NCBI GenBank assembly: GCA_024278975.1
Contig: JAJRSD010000092.1
Location: forward strand, 1 to 50,348
Origin: Bacteroidota bacterium
GTDB lineage: Bacteria; Bacteroidota; Bacteroidia; Bacteroidales; Prolixibacteraceae
Direction: 5' to 3'
DNA: 50,348 nt
Positions 41,687 to 49,426 of this stretch are shown here, piece after piece; within the stretch, counting starts at the first letter, position 1; each line of letters opens with the position of its first letter. The notes under the pieces were generated by a model. That model was not told the origin of the DNA and ran no database searches. It saw only the letters and a list, made by a program, of their open reading frames with translations. The position numbers and the translations under genes are program-made.

Positions 41687-43096
41687 ATGAAAAAACTAAA
41701 CCTAACAATTATTCTAATCACCTTAATTTTTCTGAATTCATATTCTCAAAAGTTACAGGTAAGTGAGTCGAAACGATATTTGGAAACCACCGACGGAAAA
41801 CCATTTCTTTGGATTGGCGACACGGCGTGGGAGCTGTTTCATAGGTTAAACCGCGAGGAAGCAACTGAGTATCTTGAAAATCGTAAAGCAAAAGAAATCT
41901 CCATTATTCAGGCAGTTGTGCTTGCAGAAAGAGATGGTTTGCGAACTCCAAATTCTTATGGAGAAGTTCCGTTTATTGATTTAGACCCAACAAAACCCAA
42001 CGAAGCATATTTCGAGCATGTCGATTTTATTGTAAATAAAGCCGCAGAACTTGGGCTTTTTATTGGAATGCTTCCAACCTGGGGCGATAAAGTTTTCTCG
42101 GAATACCCGGGTTCGGGTCCAGTTGTTTTTAATAAGGAGAATGCGTTTGTTTTTGGAGAGTTTTTAGGGAAACGATATAAAGATAAACCCATTGTCTGGA
42201 TTCTTGGTGGCGACAGGAATATTGCAAACGACGATGTTATGGAGATTTGGCGTTCGATGGCAGCCGGACTTAAAAAAGGTGATAACGGAAACCACTTGAT
42301 TACTTACCATCCACGCGGCAACTCATCTTCCTCGTTGGAATTGCACAACGAGTGGTGGCTCGACTTTAATATGTACCAAAGTGGGCACGACGAACATTTT
42401 AATAATGTTTATGAATTTGCTACAAAAGACCGCGCCCTTCAACCAATAAAACCAACACTCGAAGGTGAACCTGCTTACGAAGATATTGCCGTTCAATTCT
42501 GGAACTACAATGTTTCGCAAGCCGAAGGAGGCAGAGATGCAGTTTTAGATAAAGATGGTCTAATTAAAGACAAATCATTTTATAAAGAGGGTTTCTTTAC
42601 CGATTACGATGTTCGGGTTCATGCGTATTGGAATTTCCTTTCGGGTGCGTGTGGTTACTCATACGGGAATAATGCAATTTGGCAGATGTTTAAAAAAGGT
42701 GAAGGTTTTGCCATCCCTTGTTTGTACGACTGGCACGAATCGATGGATCGCCCCGGAGCTTTTGATTTACAACATGTAAAAAGTTTGCTCGAAGATAAGT
42801 TCTACAAAATTGTACCCACCCAAAGTCTAATTGAAAAACCTGTTGACCGTGGCGAAAATTACATTGCAGCAGCCGGCTCAACCGACAGTTCGTTTGCCCT
42901 GATTTATCTTGCAAAAGGTCAGTCGGTAAAAGTTGTAATGAGTAAATTAAAAGGTGCTGTAAAAGCAAGCTGGTTTAATCCGCGAAACGGATTTAAAAAG
43001 CAAATTGGAGTTTTTTGGAATGAGGGCGTAAAAGAGTTTACTCCTCCCGGTTCTGGAATGGAGAATGACTGGATGCTGATTTTTGAGATTTTGTAA
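41687..43096 (+). CDS. GH140-like glycoside hydrolase (DUF4038 plus collagen-binding-type C-terminal domain)
   Basis: A Sec signal peptide (near SYSQ, residue 20) precedes a DUF4038 TIM barrel: LETTDGKPFLWIGDTAWELFHRL, LGLFIGMLPTWGDKVF, DKPIVWILGGDRNI, PTLEGEPAYEDI with a likely catalytic acid, and VHAYWNFLSGACGYSYGNNAIW. A C-terminal beta domain of the PF12904 type (about 375-469: GSTDSSFALIYLAKGQSVKVVM, WFNPRNG) follows. GH140 enzymes release apiose from rhamnogalacturonan-II side chains; other DUF4038 enzymes act on different sugars, so the substrate is open. It follows DUF1080 by 37 bases. GAGTCCACTC at 41654-41663 and the small element at 43105 bracket it. Confidence 0.85.
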   Translation: MKKLNLTIILITLIFLNSYSQKLQVSESKRYLETTDGKPFLWIGDTAWELFHRLNREEATEYLENRKAKEISIIQAVVLAERDGLRTPNSYGEVPFIDLDPTKPNEAYFEHVDFIVNKAAELGLFIGMLPTWGDKVFSEYPGSGPVVFNKENAFVFGEFLGKRYKDKPIVWILGGDRNIANDDVMEIWRSMAAGLKKGDNGNHLITYHPRGNSSSSLELHNEWWLDFNMYQSGHDEHFNNVYEFATKDRALQPIKPTLEGEPAYEDIAVQFWNYNVSQAEGGRDAVLDKDGLIKDKSFYKEGFFTDYDVRVHAYWNFLSGACGYSYGNNAIWQMFKKGEGFAIPCLYDWHESMDRPGAFDLQHVKSLLEDKFYKIVPTQSLIEKPVDRGENYIAAAGSTDSSFALIYLAKGQSVKVVMSKLKGAVKASWFNPRNGFKKQIGVFWNEGVKEFTPPGSGMENDWMLIFEIL

Positions 43097-43104
43097 ACTG
43101 CAGT

Positions 43105-43168
43105 AAGTACACTCTGAAAAATTGTCAGATAACTAAATTTCTGTTTTTTTACTTTCCGGAGAGAACTC
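43105..43168. mobile_element. 64-bp degenerate MITE
   Basis: The left end CACTCTGAAAA (43110-43120) and right end ACTTTCCGGAGAGAACTC (43151-43168) are degenerate inverted copies of the GAGTCCACTCnGAAAAGT ends seen at 12761 and 31013-31141. The middle is AT-rich with no coding sense. Two small hairpins, CCCGA-ttat-TCGGG (about 43218) and CCCG-atttag-CGGG (about 43318), lie further on in the same gap before the sulfatase gene. Confidence 0.55.
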
Positions 43169-43391
43169 AACGATTGTAATACAAGCATGACAAAGAGTTT
43201 TGACACAAGAAAAATACCTGCCCCGATTATTCGGGAATTTTATTCTTCTCTGCACCTTTACGGTAAAAATTTTAAACTTATGAAACGAGCATGGTAAGAT
43301 TTGGCACACAACTTGTCCCGATTTAGCGGGAGGTGGATGATTATAAGCGAGATACATATGTTGCCGTTAAAAAATAAATAATTATAAACAT

Positions 43392-45017
43392 ATGAAAATT
43401 ACAATTCTACTATTTCTATTAGCAGTTTTATCCTCGTGCCACGAAACGGATAATCGACCAAATGTTATCATCTTCTTTTCTGACGACATGCGCGATGTTG
43501 ATATTTCGGCGTATGGAAGAAAACAGCCAACTCCAAATATTGAGAAGCTTTCGGAGGCCGGGGCAATATTTACAAATGCCTATTGCAGCTCAGGAATGTG
43601 TACTCCGAGCCGTTATACATTAATGACCGGCAACTTTGCAGGTCGCTGTCAGGACGAAGGTTTTCTGAAAGAGAACCCAAAAACAAAACCCTACTCAATT
43701 GCGTGGAACACACATCTTTCGGAAAAAGATAAAACCATAGCCGAATATTTAAATGAGGCCGGTTATTATACAGGTTTTGTTGGGAAATACCATTTGGGAG
43801 GAGATAAATCGTCGTTGTCGTTTCCAAAGTTTGGCGATGATGTAAATCCCTATTTGCCCGAAGTTGACAATAAGTTAAAAGTATATCAGAAAAATTTACA
43901 GGAATACATTAAGAAAGTTGCCGGTTTCGATTTTGCAGCAAGTGTTCTTTTTGGTAATTACGAACGGAATCCCATTCCTAAAAAATGTTTCCATAATTTT
44001 GAGTGGATGACCAAAGGTGCCATCGATTTTATGGAAAGTGCAGACGACAAACCGTTTTTTCTCTATGTTGCAACAACTGCTTTGCACGGCCCTCCGCACA
44101 ACGAAGCGTTAGAATTAGATGCTCATTTTACTCCCGGAGGAATACTCGAGAATCCCACTGAATTCCATCCTTCGAGGGAACAGCTTCGTTCAAGATTAAT
44201 AAACGAAGGTTTCGAGGTAAACCATCATAATGTGGGATTGGCCATGCTCGACGACCATGTTGCAGCGGTATTGAAAAAGCTGGAGGAGCTGGGAAAAGCC
44301 GAAAATACACTGGTTGTTTTTATGGCAGATCATGGAGTTGAGCCGGGAAAAGCTTCTTGTTACGAAGTGGGATTAAAAGTTCCGATGGCGGTAAAATGGC
44401 CACGTGTTGTTCAACCCAACTCCGAAATAAATCAGAATACCCAGATTGTTGATCTGTTACCAACAGTTTTGGAAGCTGCCGGGGCACCTCTTCCCAAAAA
44501 TAAAGTTGACGGGATAAGTTTTCTCGGTGCATTAAAAGGAGAGGACGGAAAAGGGCGGAAATACCTCTATTTCGAGAATGGCTATTCGCGGGCAATTTCC
44601 GATGGTACCTATAAATACATGACTTTACGTTATCCTGAAAATGTTATTCAGGAGATGAAAGATGGGAAACACGATTACGCTCCCAACCATTTAAATGTGC
44701 CGATGCAGGTAAATGCCCAAATTGCCATTATTTATCACCCTTACTATTTCGACCAAAATCAGTTATACAATTATGTTGATGATTATTGGGAGCAGAATAA
44801 TTTAATATCCAACCCAAAATACAGCGATAAATTTGAAGAGCTAAATAAACAACTTCGTTTTCAACTTCAGAAATTCGATCATCCTTATCCATTAAAAAAG
44901 CAGGAGTTTTTAGAGACAGATGAGTTTAAAGAACTTACAAAAAAAACGTATGCTTTGGGAACTGATTTTATATACTGGTGGAATCCTGAGGAGAGAGAAT
45001 TACCTCCAGGTTATTAA
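43392..45017 (+). CDS. Formylglycine sulfatase, lipoprotein (family S1)
   Basis: A lipoprotein signal ends VLSSC (about Cys16). The S1 fold carries IFFSDDMRDVDISAYGR (metal ligands), CTPSRYTLMTG (formylglycine Cys70), FVGKYHLGGDKSS and FMADHGVEPG (second metal site), then GLKVPMAVKWP. At 541 residues it is longer than the two upstream sulfatases, with an insertion after GKYHLGGDK and an extended C-terminal part rich in aromatic and charged residues. It is expected at the cell surface or in the periplasm. Its stop is two bases from the stop of the convergent gene at 45020. Confidence 0.9.
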   Translation: MKITILLFLLAVLSSCHETDNRPNVIIFFSDDMRDVDISAYGRKQPTPNIEKLSEAGAIFTNAYCSSGMCTPSRYTLMTGNFAGRCQDEGFLKENPKTKPYSIAWNTHLSEKDKTIAEYLNEAGYYTGFVGKYHLGGDKSSLSFPKFGDDVNPYLPEVDNKLKVYQKNLQEYIKKVAGFDFAASVLFGNYERNPIPKKCFHNFEWMTKGAIDFMESADDKPFFLYVATTALHGPPHNEALELDAHFTPGGILENPTEFHPSREQLRSRLINEGFEVNHHNVGLAMLDDHVAAVLKKLEELGKAENTLVVFMADHGVEPGKASCYEVGLKVPMAVKWPRVVQPNSEINQNTQIVDLLPTVLEAAGAPLPKNKVDGISFLGALKGEDGKGRKYLYFENGYSRAISDGTYKYMTLRYPENVIQEMKDGKHDYAPNHLNVPMQVNAQIAIIYHPYYFDQNQLYNYVDDYWEQNNLISNPKYSDKFEELNKQLRFQLQKFDHPYPLKKQEFLETDEFKELTKKTYALGTDFIYWWNPEERELPPGY

Positions 45018-45019
45018 GT

Positions 45020-45910
45020 TTATAAGTGTGTTAGCTCCTCCATCATATCTTTAATATCGCCGGGTGTACTCATAATTTTCATAAAAGTTCCCATCGATAA
45101 TTCGGGCCAGCTTATTGCAAGGCGGAATTTACCGGGTAAAATAGTTGCCGTATTTCCCTGTAAAATTAATTCGTAAGGCATTGCTGCAATATTGTCTTCA
45201 CCAATAATTGGCAGGAACGATGGTTCACCATCTTCAGTATTTAACAGTGCAACGCCAAAAACTGCAACCTTTTTATCAGGATAAATAAGTTCATAAACTT
45301 TTTTAGTATTGCCTTTACCGTTTTTCAGATTTTGTTGAATAATTTTTAACCCGGCTTCAAACGACGCAAATTCAGCCAACTCTTCTGCATCTTCAAAATA
45401 GGGCATCATCATTTTGTAGTGGTATTTCTGAAGCTCTTTTTTACTGAGTTCTCCGCCGAATGGAGTAAAATCAGCACCAACTTTTTTCATCGCATCTTTT
45501 GCATCATCAGAAATTTTTACAAGATCTTTTTCGTGCTTGTCAACTCCTTCAATAAAATATCCGTAAAAAAGATACATCGGATTTAACATACTTATATTTA
45601 CTGAGTTACCCTCTTTTTTAAACCCAATTTTAAGTGCTGCTGCCAACGATCCGCGGTCGGAAAAACTTAAGGCAATTTTTTCGAGGTCGGGCCGGGTATA
45701 GCAAACCACAGCAAGATTATTGGAGTTTCCCGGATTGTATTCTCCAATTACTTTGAATCCCGAATTTTGCAATGCAGTTTTTACTATGTTTATCGCATCT
45801 CCCATACTTTCGGTTGATGTAGTAACCTGGAAATACGCAGACTGTTTTTGAGCAACTAAATTGAGTTGCGAGAAAATTACAATAGATAAAATTAGTAGTG
45901 AATATTTCAT
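45020..45910 (-). CDS. Exported protein of unknown function
   Basis: A Sec signal peptide (cleavage near LVAQ, residue 20) is followed by a domain at about 28-110 (AINIVKTALQNSGFKVIGEYNPGNSNNLAVVCYTRPDL) that weakly recalls DUF302-type folds; this is a resemblance only. The rest holds an AEELAEFASFEAGLKIIQQNL helix and two beta stretches (KVAVFGVALLNTEDGEPSFLPIIG; ATILPGKFRLAISWPEL), and the end is a Met-rich helix. There is no membrane helix apart from the signal. It is divergent from panB and nearly touches the sulfatase gene tail to tail. Confidence 0.6.
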   Translation of the reverse strand: MKYSLLILSIVIFSQLNLVAQKQSAYFQVTTSTESMGDAINIVKTALQNSGFKVIGEYNPGNSNNLAVVCYTRPDLEKIALSFSDRGSLAAALKIGFKKEGNSVNISMLNPMYLFYGYFIEGVDKHEKDLVKISDDAKDAMKKVGADFTPFGGELSKKELQKYHYKMMMPYFEDAEELAEFASFEAGLKIIQQNLKNGKGNTKKVYELIYPDKKVAVFGVALLNTEDGEPSFLPIIGEDNIAAMPYELILQGNTATILPGKFRLAISWPELSMGTFMKIMSTPGDIKDMMEELTHL

Positions 45911-46033
45911 TATCGGTTTTTTTTGGATTTGTTACAAATGTAGCTTTTTACTGAAAATAAGATTACAAATTGGTTGTGATTATTATCATATTTCATATTG
46001 AAGCTGTTTAAACAATTAATTGACATTATTGGT

Positions 46034-46064
46034 TTGTGCAGAACAAATGGTTTGTCTAATTTTA
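46034..46064 (+). promoter_or_regulatory. Probable promoter of panB
   Basis: TTG (46034-46036), a 20-base spacer and TAATTTTA (46057-46064) fit the Bacteroidota consensus apart from the last base. The panB ATG at 46092 lies 27 bases downstream, which argues against the earlier frame start at 46020. Confidence 0.5.
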
Positions 46065-46091
46065 CGACCACAATCAAAAAAAGAAAATACA

Positions 46092-46907
46092 ATGTCAATT
46101 CATAAAGAAGTTAGAAAAGTTACCACTCATCGTTTGTCGGAGATGAAATTACGTGGCGAAAAAATATCGATGCTAACATCGTACGATTATAGTATGGCAC
46201 AATTAGTTGACGAAGCCGGTGTTGATGTGATTTTGGTTGGCGACTCGGCTTCGAATGTTATGGCAGGCAATCAAACAACTTTGCCGATTACTCTCGACCA
46301 AATGATTTATCATGGGAAGTCGGTTGTTAGAGCGGTTGATCGTGCGTTGGTTGTAGTCGATCTTCCTTTCGGTACTTACCAGGGAAATTCTATGGAAGCA
46401 CTTAGTTCGGCAATCCGGATTATGAAAGAGACAGCTGCCGATTCGGTAAAACTGGAGGGCGGCGAAGAGGTTATTGGCTCCGTAAAAAGGATACTCTCAG
46501 CAGGAATTCCTGTTATGGGACATCTTGGATTAATGCCGCAGTCTATTCATAAATTTGGAACATACACAGTACGTGCAAAAGAGGAAGCCGAAGCGGAAAA
46601 ATTATTAAACGATGCAAGATTATTGGAAGAAGCCGGGTGTTTTGCAATTGTATTAGAAAAAATTCCGGCAGAACTTGGGAAAATGGTTGCCGAAAAATTG
46701 AGAATTCCGGTAATAGGAATTGGTGCCGGCGGCGGTGTTGACGGGCAGGTTCTGGTAATTCATGATTTATTGGGAATTACTCAGCAATTTTCGCCTCGCT
46801 TTTTACGCCGTTATCATAATCTTGCAGCAGAAATAAAAGGAGCAGTTGGCAATTATATAAACGATGTAAAGTCGATGGATTTCCCAAATGAAAAAGAGCA
46901 ATATTAG
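46092..46907 (+). CDS. panB: 3-methyl-2-oxobutanoate hydroxymethyltransferase
   Basis: The ATG at 46092 gives 271 residues, the normal PanB size ([19 protein letters not shown]). The barrel motifs are all visible: [32 protein letters not shown] with the Mg2+ ligands, [37 protein letters not shown] with the catalytic glutamate, and [23 protein letters not shown]. It adds a hydroxymethyl group from methylene-tetrahydrofolate to ketoisovalerate, giving ketopantoate, the first pantothenate/CoA step. No panC or panD is in the window. It follows its own promoter, divergent from the unknown gene at 45020. Confidence 0.95.
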   Translation: MSIHKEVRKVTTHRLSEMKLRGEKISMLTSYDYSMAQLVDEAGVDVILVGDSASNVMAGNQTTLPITLDQMIYHGKSVVRAVDRALVVVDLPFGTYQGNSMEALSSAIRIMKETAADSVKLEGGEEVIGSVKRILSAGIPVMGHLGLMPQSIHKFGTYTVRAKEEAEAEKLLNDARLLEEAGCFAIVLEKIPAELGKMVAEKLRIPVIGIGAGGGVDGQVLVIHDLLGITQQFSPRFLRRYHNLAAEIKGAVGNYINDVKSMDFPNEKEQY

Positions 46908-47034
46908 TTACAGGTTCGAGAAGTTACGGGCTCAAAAAATTTAAGTAGAAAAAAATATTGAATACTCAATTTTCAAGTGATAAAAACAAACATTAAGAAG
47001 AGATAATAAATTTACCAATCGAAAGGTTTAAACG

Positions 47035-47745
47035 GTGAAAGTAATTTACGAAGACAATCATATTATTGCGGTAAATAAAGCTTGTGGCGAAATGGTGCAG
47101 GGCGACAAAACCGGCGACAAAACGCTGTTGGATATCGTAAAACTTTACCTGAAAAAAAAGTATAATAAACCCGGGAATGTGTTCCTGGGATTGCCACACC
47201 GCTTAGACAGACCAACTAGCGGACTTGTTATTTTGGCCAAAACCGGCAAGGTTCTTCCTCGTCTAAATAAACTATTTCAAACTCGCGGCGAAGTAAAAAA
47301 AACATACTGGGCTGTGGTTGATAAACGTCCTCCAAAATTTCAGGATACTCTGGAAAACCACCTCCTGAAAAACGAACCTCAAAATAAAAGTTATGTCTGC
47401 GATGAGAAAAAACGAGGGGCAAAATTTGCCAGTTTAACCTATCGGCATGTTGCCAGTATCGATCGTTATCATTTGTTGGAAGTGGAACTTTTAACCGGAC
47501 GACATCACCAAATCAGGGTACAATTAAAAGAAATAGGACTGTTTATTAAAGGCGATTTAAAATATGGATTTCCTCGCTCGAACCGCGATAAAGGAATTCA
47601 TTTACACGCTCGAAAAATTGAACTTATTCACCCCGTAAGAAAAACACCGCTTTCGGTTGTTGCCGACCCTCCCGACGATGTTGTGTGGAACGAATTTTTA
47701 AAAATGTTTAAAAACAAGCGTTTTAGCCCAGTGCATCCGGTTTAA
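47035..47745 (+). CDS. RluA-family pseudouridine synthase
   Basis: A GTG start gives 236 residues beginning MKVIYEDNHIIAVNKACGEMVQG. There is no S4 domain at the N terminus. The catalytic motif PHRLDRPTSGLVILAKT holds the conserved aspartate (Asp58). YWAVVDKRPP, LLEVELLTGRHHQIRVQLKEIG, GDLKYGF and HLHARKIELIHP complete the family blocks. It isomerises uridine to pseudouridine in rRNA or tRNA; the target site cannot be told. The last 23 bases overlap the cytidine deaminase gene on the other strand. Confidence 0.9.
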   Translation: MKVIYEDNHIIAVNKACGEMVQGDKTGDKTLLDIVKLYLKKKYNKPGNVFLGLPHRLDRPTSGLVILAKTGKVLPRLNKLFQTRGEVKKTYWAVVDKRPPKFQDTLENHLLKNEPQNKSYVCDEKKRGAKFASLTYRHVASIDRYHLLEVELLTGRHHQIRVQLKEIGLFIKGDLKYGFPRSNRDKGIHLHARKIELIHPVRKTPLSVVADPPDDVVWNEFLKMFKNKRFSPVHPV

Positions 47746-48205
47746 AAGCAAACGGCAGCAAACTTTCTGCACTTTCAACTACCATAATTTTTTTAGCCCC
47801 ATCAAGAATTAAACGAATGGGATTATTGAATCGCACCTCGGTTTCAACAAGAACCTGCCGGCACGAACCACAAGGTTGCGCCGGTTCTTGTAAAAGTCCG
47901 TTTGCATTTTTTGCTGAAACTGCCATCGATAAAACTTTACTTTTCGGATAGTTTGCATTGGCGTAAAAAAGTGCTACCCGCTCGGCACACAATCCATCTG
48001 TAAAATCGGCATTTTCCTGATTGTTGCCTTTAACTAACTCTCCATTTTCGAGAATTAACGCCGCACCAACCTGAAATTTAGAATACGGTGCATACGCATT
48101 TTCCGCTGCTTCGCGTGCTGATAAAATTAATTCTCTATCGGTTTCCGACATTTCAGAAATAGAATCAAATTCCAAAACAAAAATTTTCAACTCCCGTTTA
48201 TACAT
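47723..48205 (-). CDS. cdd: Cytidine deaminase
   Basis: The ATG at 48205 gives 160 residues; the longer frame begins with TTG at 48223, inside a TATTTTTG promoter-like box on this strand, and is less likely. The tetrameric-type cytidine deaminase motifs are complete: AYAPYSKFQVGAALI, the zinc-binding and proton-shuttle segment CAERVALF, and the second pair of zinc cysteines in QPCGSCRQVL. It deaminates cytidine and deoxycytidine to uridine forms for pyrimidine salvage. An N-terminal extension of about 20 residues exceeds the E. coli-independent short type. It ends inside the pseudouridine synthase gene. Confidence 0.92.
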   Translation of the reverse strand: MYKRELKIFVLEFDSISEMSETDRELILSAREAAENAYAPYSKFQVGAALILENGELVKGNNQENADFTDGLCAERVALFYANANYPKSKVLSMAVSAKNANGLLQEPAQPCGSCRQVLVETEVRFNNPIRLILDGAKKIMVVESAESLLPFAFKPDALG

Positions 48206-48256
48206 ATTCTTTGTTTTGTTCAAAAATACATTTTTATTACGAGACCATAAACAATA

Positions 48257-48295
48257 GAACGCTGATAACGCTGATTTAACAGATAATCACTGATT
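48257..48295. repeat. AACGCTGAT-type short tandem repeat
   Basis: GAACGCTGATAACGCTGATT followed by AACAGATAATCACTGATT is a short run of GCTGATnAAC units. Sequences of this kind are frequent between Bacteroidota genes. A TATTTTTG -7 box for the next gene lies at 48444-48451; the remainder of the 270-base gap shows nothing else. Confidence 0.5.
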
Positions 48296-48474
48296 AAAAA
48301 TTCAATAAAAAATAATATTAATCACCCCTCAGATTTCAAGTTTACCGTGGTATTGATATTCATCAAATAATAATACCCGTTTAATTCACGTTACTTTGTT
48401 TATAAAAATAAATTATAATGAATTAGAAGTACGCCAAACTATCTATTTTTGAGCCAATTTCAGTAAAATTATAA

Positions 48475-49413
48475 ATGAAACAATTATTCCTTATTATAAT
48501 ATTTATTGCTACTTCGTTATTTTCATTTTCGCAATTAACGCGTGGTGAGTATATCGATAAATACCAGATTCTGGCGATTGAAGAGATGCACCGCAGCGGT
48601 ATTCCGGCAAGTATTACAATGGCACAGGGTTGTTTGGAGAGTGGCAATGGAAACAGTAAACTTTCGAAAAAATCGAATAACCATTTTGGTATTAAATGTA
48701 AAAAAAGCTGGCGTGGTAAAAAAGTATATTACGACGATGATGAGAAAAATGAGTGTTTCAGGAAATATAGTACTGTTGCCGATTCGTATATCGACCACAC
48801 CAATTTTTTATTAAATAACCCGCGTTATAGTTCACTGTTTAAATTAAAAACAACCGATTACAAAGGGTGGGCGCACGGATTGAGAAAGGCAGGATATGCC
48901 ACAGATAAAAAATATGCCCACCGACTAATAAAAATTATTGAGGATAATAAGTTATACCGACTCGATTACAGAGTGAAAAATAACGAGATTTTTGCTTTCG
49001 AACAAAAGAATATTGGTAGAAAAGGAATCTCAAATTCTCTCACAATTTCTCCTTTTAAGGTTCACAAAATAATTAAAAGAAATAGGGTAAAATCGGTGGT
49101 TGCACGTAAAGACGATACCTACGAAATTATTGCGCAGGAACTTGGTCTAAAAACCTGGGTACTATATAAATATAACAACCAGCAGGCAGGGTATAAACCG
49201 CGCGAAAACGAAGTAGTTTATGTTCATGCTAAAAAAAGAAAATCAAAAAAAGATATTCTAACACATCGGGTCGATCCGGGTGATTCTATGCACTATATTT
49301 CACAATTATACGGGATAAAACTAAGTTCTCTTTATCATCTAAACAAAATGAAAAAAGGGCAACAACCTAAGAAAGGACAAATTATTTATCTACATAAATG
49401 GGGAGAGGAGTAG
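48475..49413 (+). CDS. Secreted glucosaminidase with LysM domains
   Basis: A Sec signal peptide (cleavage near SFSQ, residue 20) precedes a FlgJ/LytF-type glucosaminidase domain at about 25-165. It has IPASITMAQGCLESGNGNSKL with the catalytic glutamate, NNHFGIKCKKSWRG, and KYAHRLIKIIEDNKLY at its end. Two LysM-like units follow (about 200-250: VVARKDDTYEIIAQELGLKTWVLYKYN; about 260-308: HRVDPGDSMHYISQLYGIKLSSLYHLN), the peptidoglycan-binding part. It cuts glycan strands of the cell wall, in growth or separation. Length and motifs are intact. It is monocistronic. Confidence 0.9.
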   Translation: MKQLFLIIIFIATSLFSFSQLTRGEYIDKYQILAIEEMHRSGIPASITMAQGCLESGNGNSKLSKKSNNHFGIKCKKSWRGKKVYYDDDEKNECFRKYSTVADSYIDHTNFLLNNPRYSSLFKLKTTDYKGWAHGLRKAGYATDKKYAHRLIKIIEDNKLYRLDYRVKNNEIFAFEQKNIGRKGISNSLTISPFKVHKIIKRNRVKSVVARKDDTYEIIAQELGLKTWVLYKYNNQQAGYKPRENEVVYVHAKKRKSKKDILTHRVDPGDSMHYISQLYGIKLSSLYHLNKMKKGQQPKKGQIIYLHKWGEE

Positions 49414-49426
49414 AAGAAGTTTGCAA

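Noticed and set aside
46020-46091. Longer panB start
   Set aside because: The added 24 residues overlap the predicted promoter and are not found in PanB; 271 residues from 46092 is the normal length.
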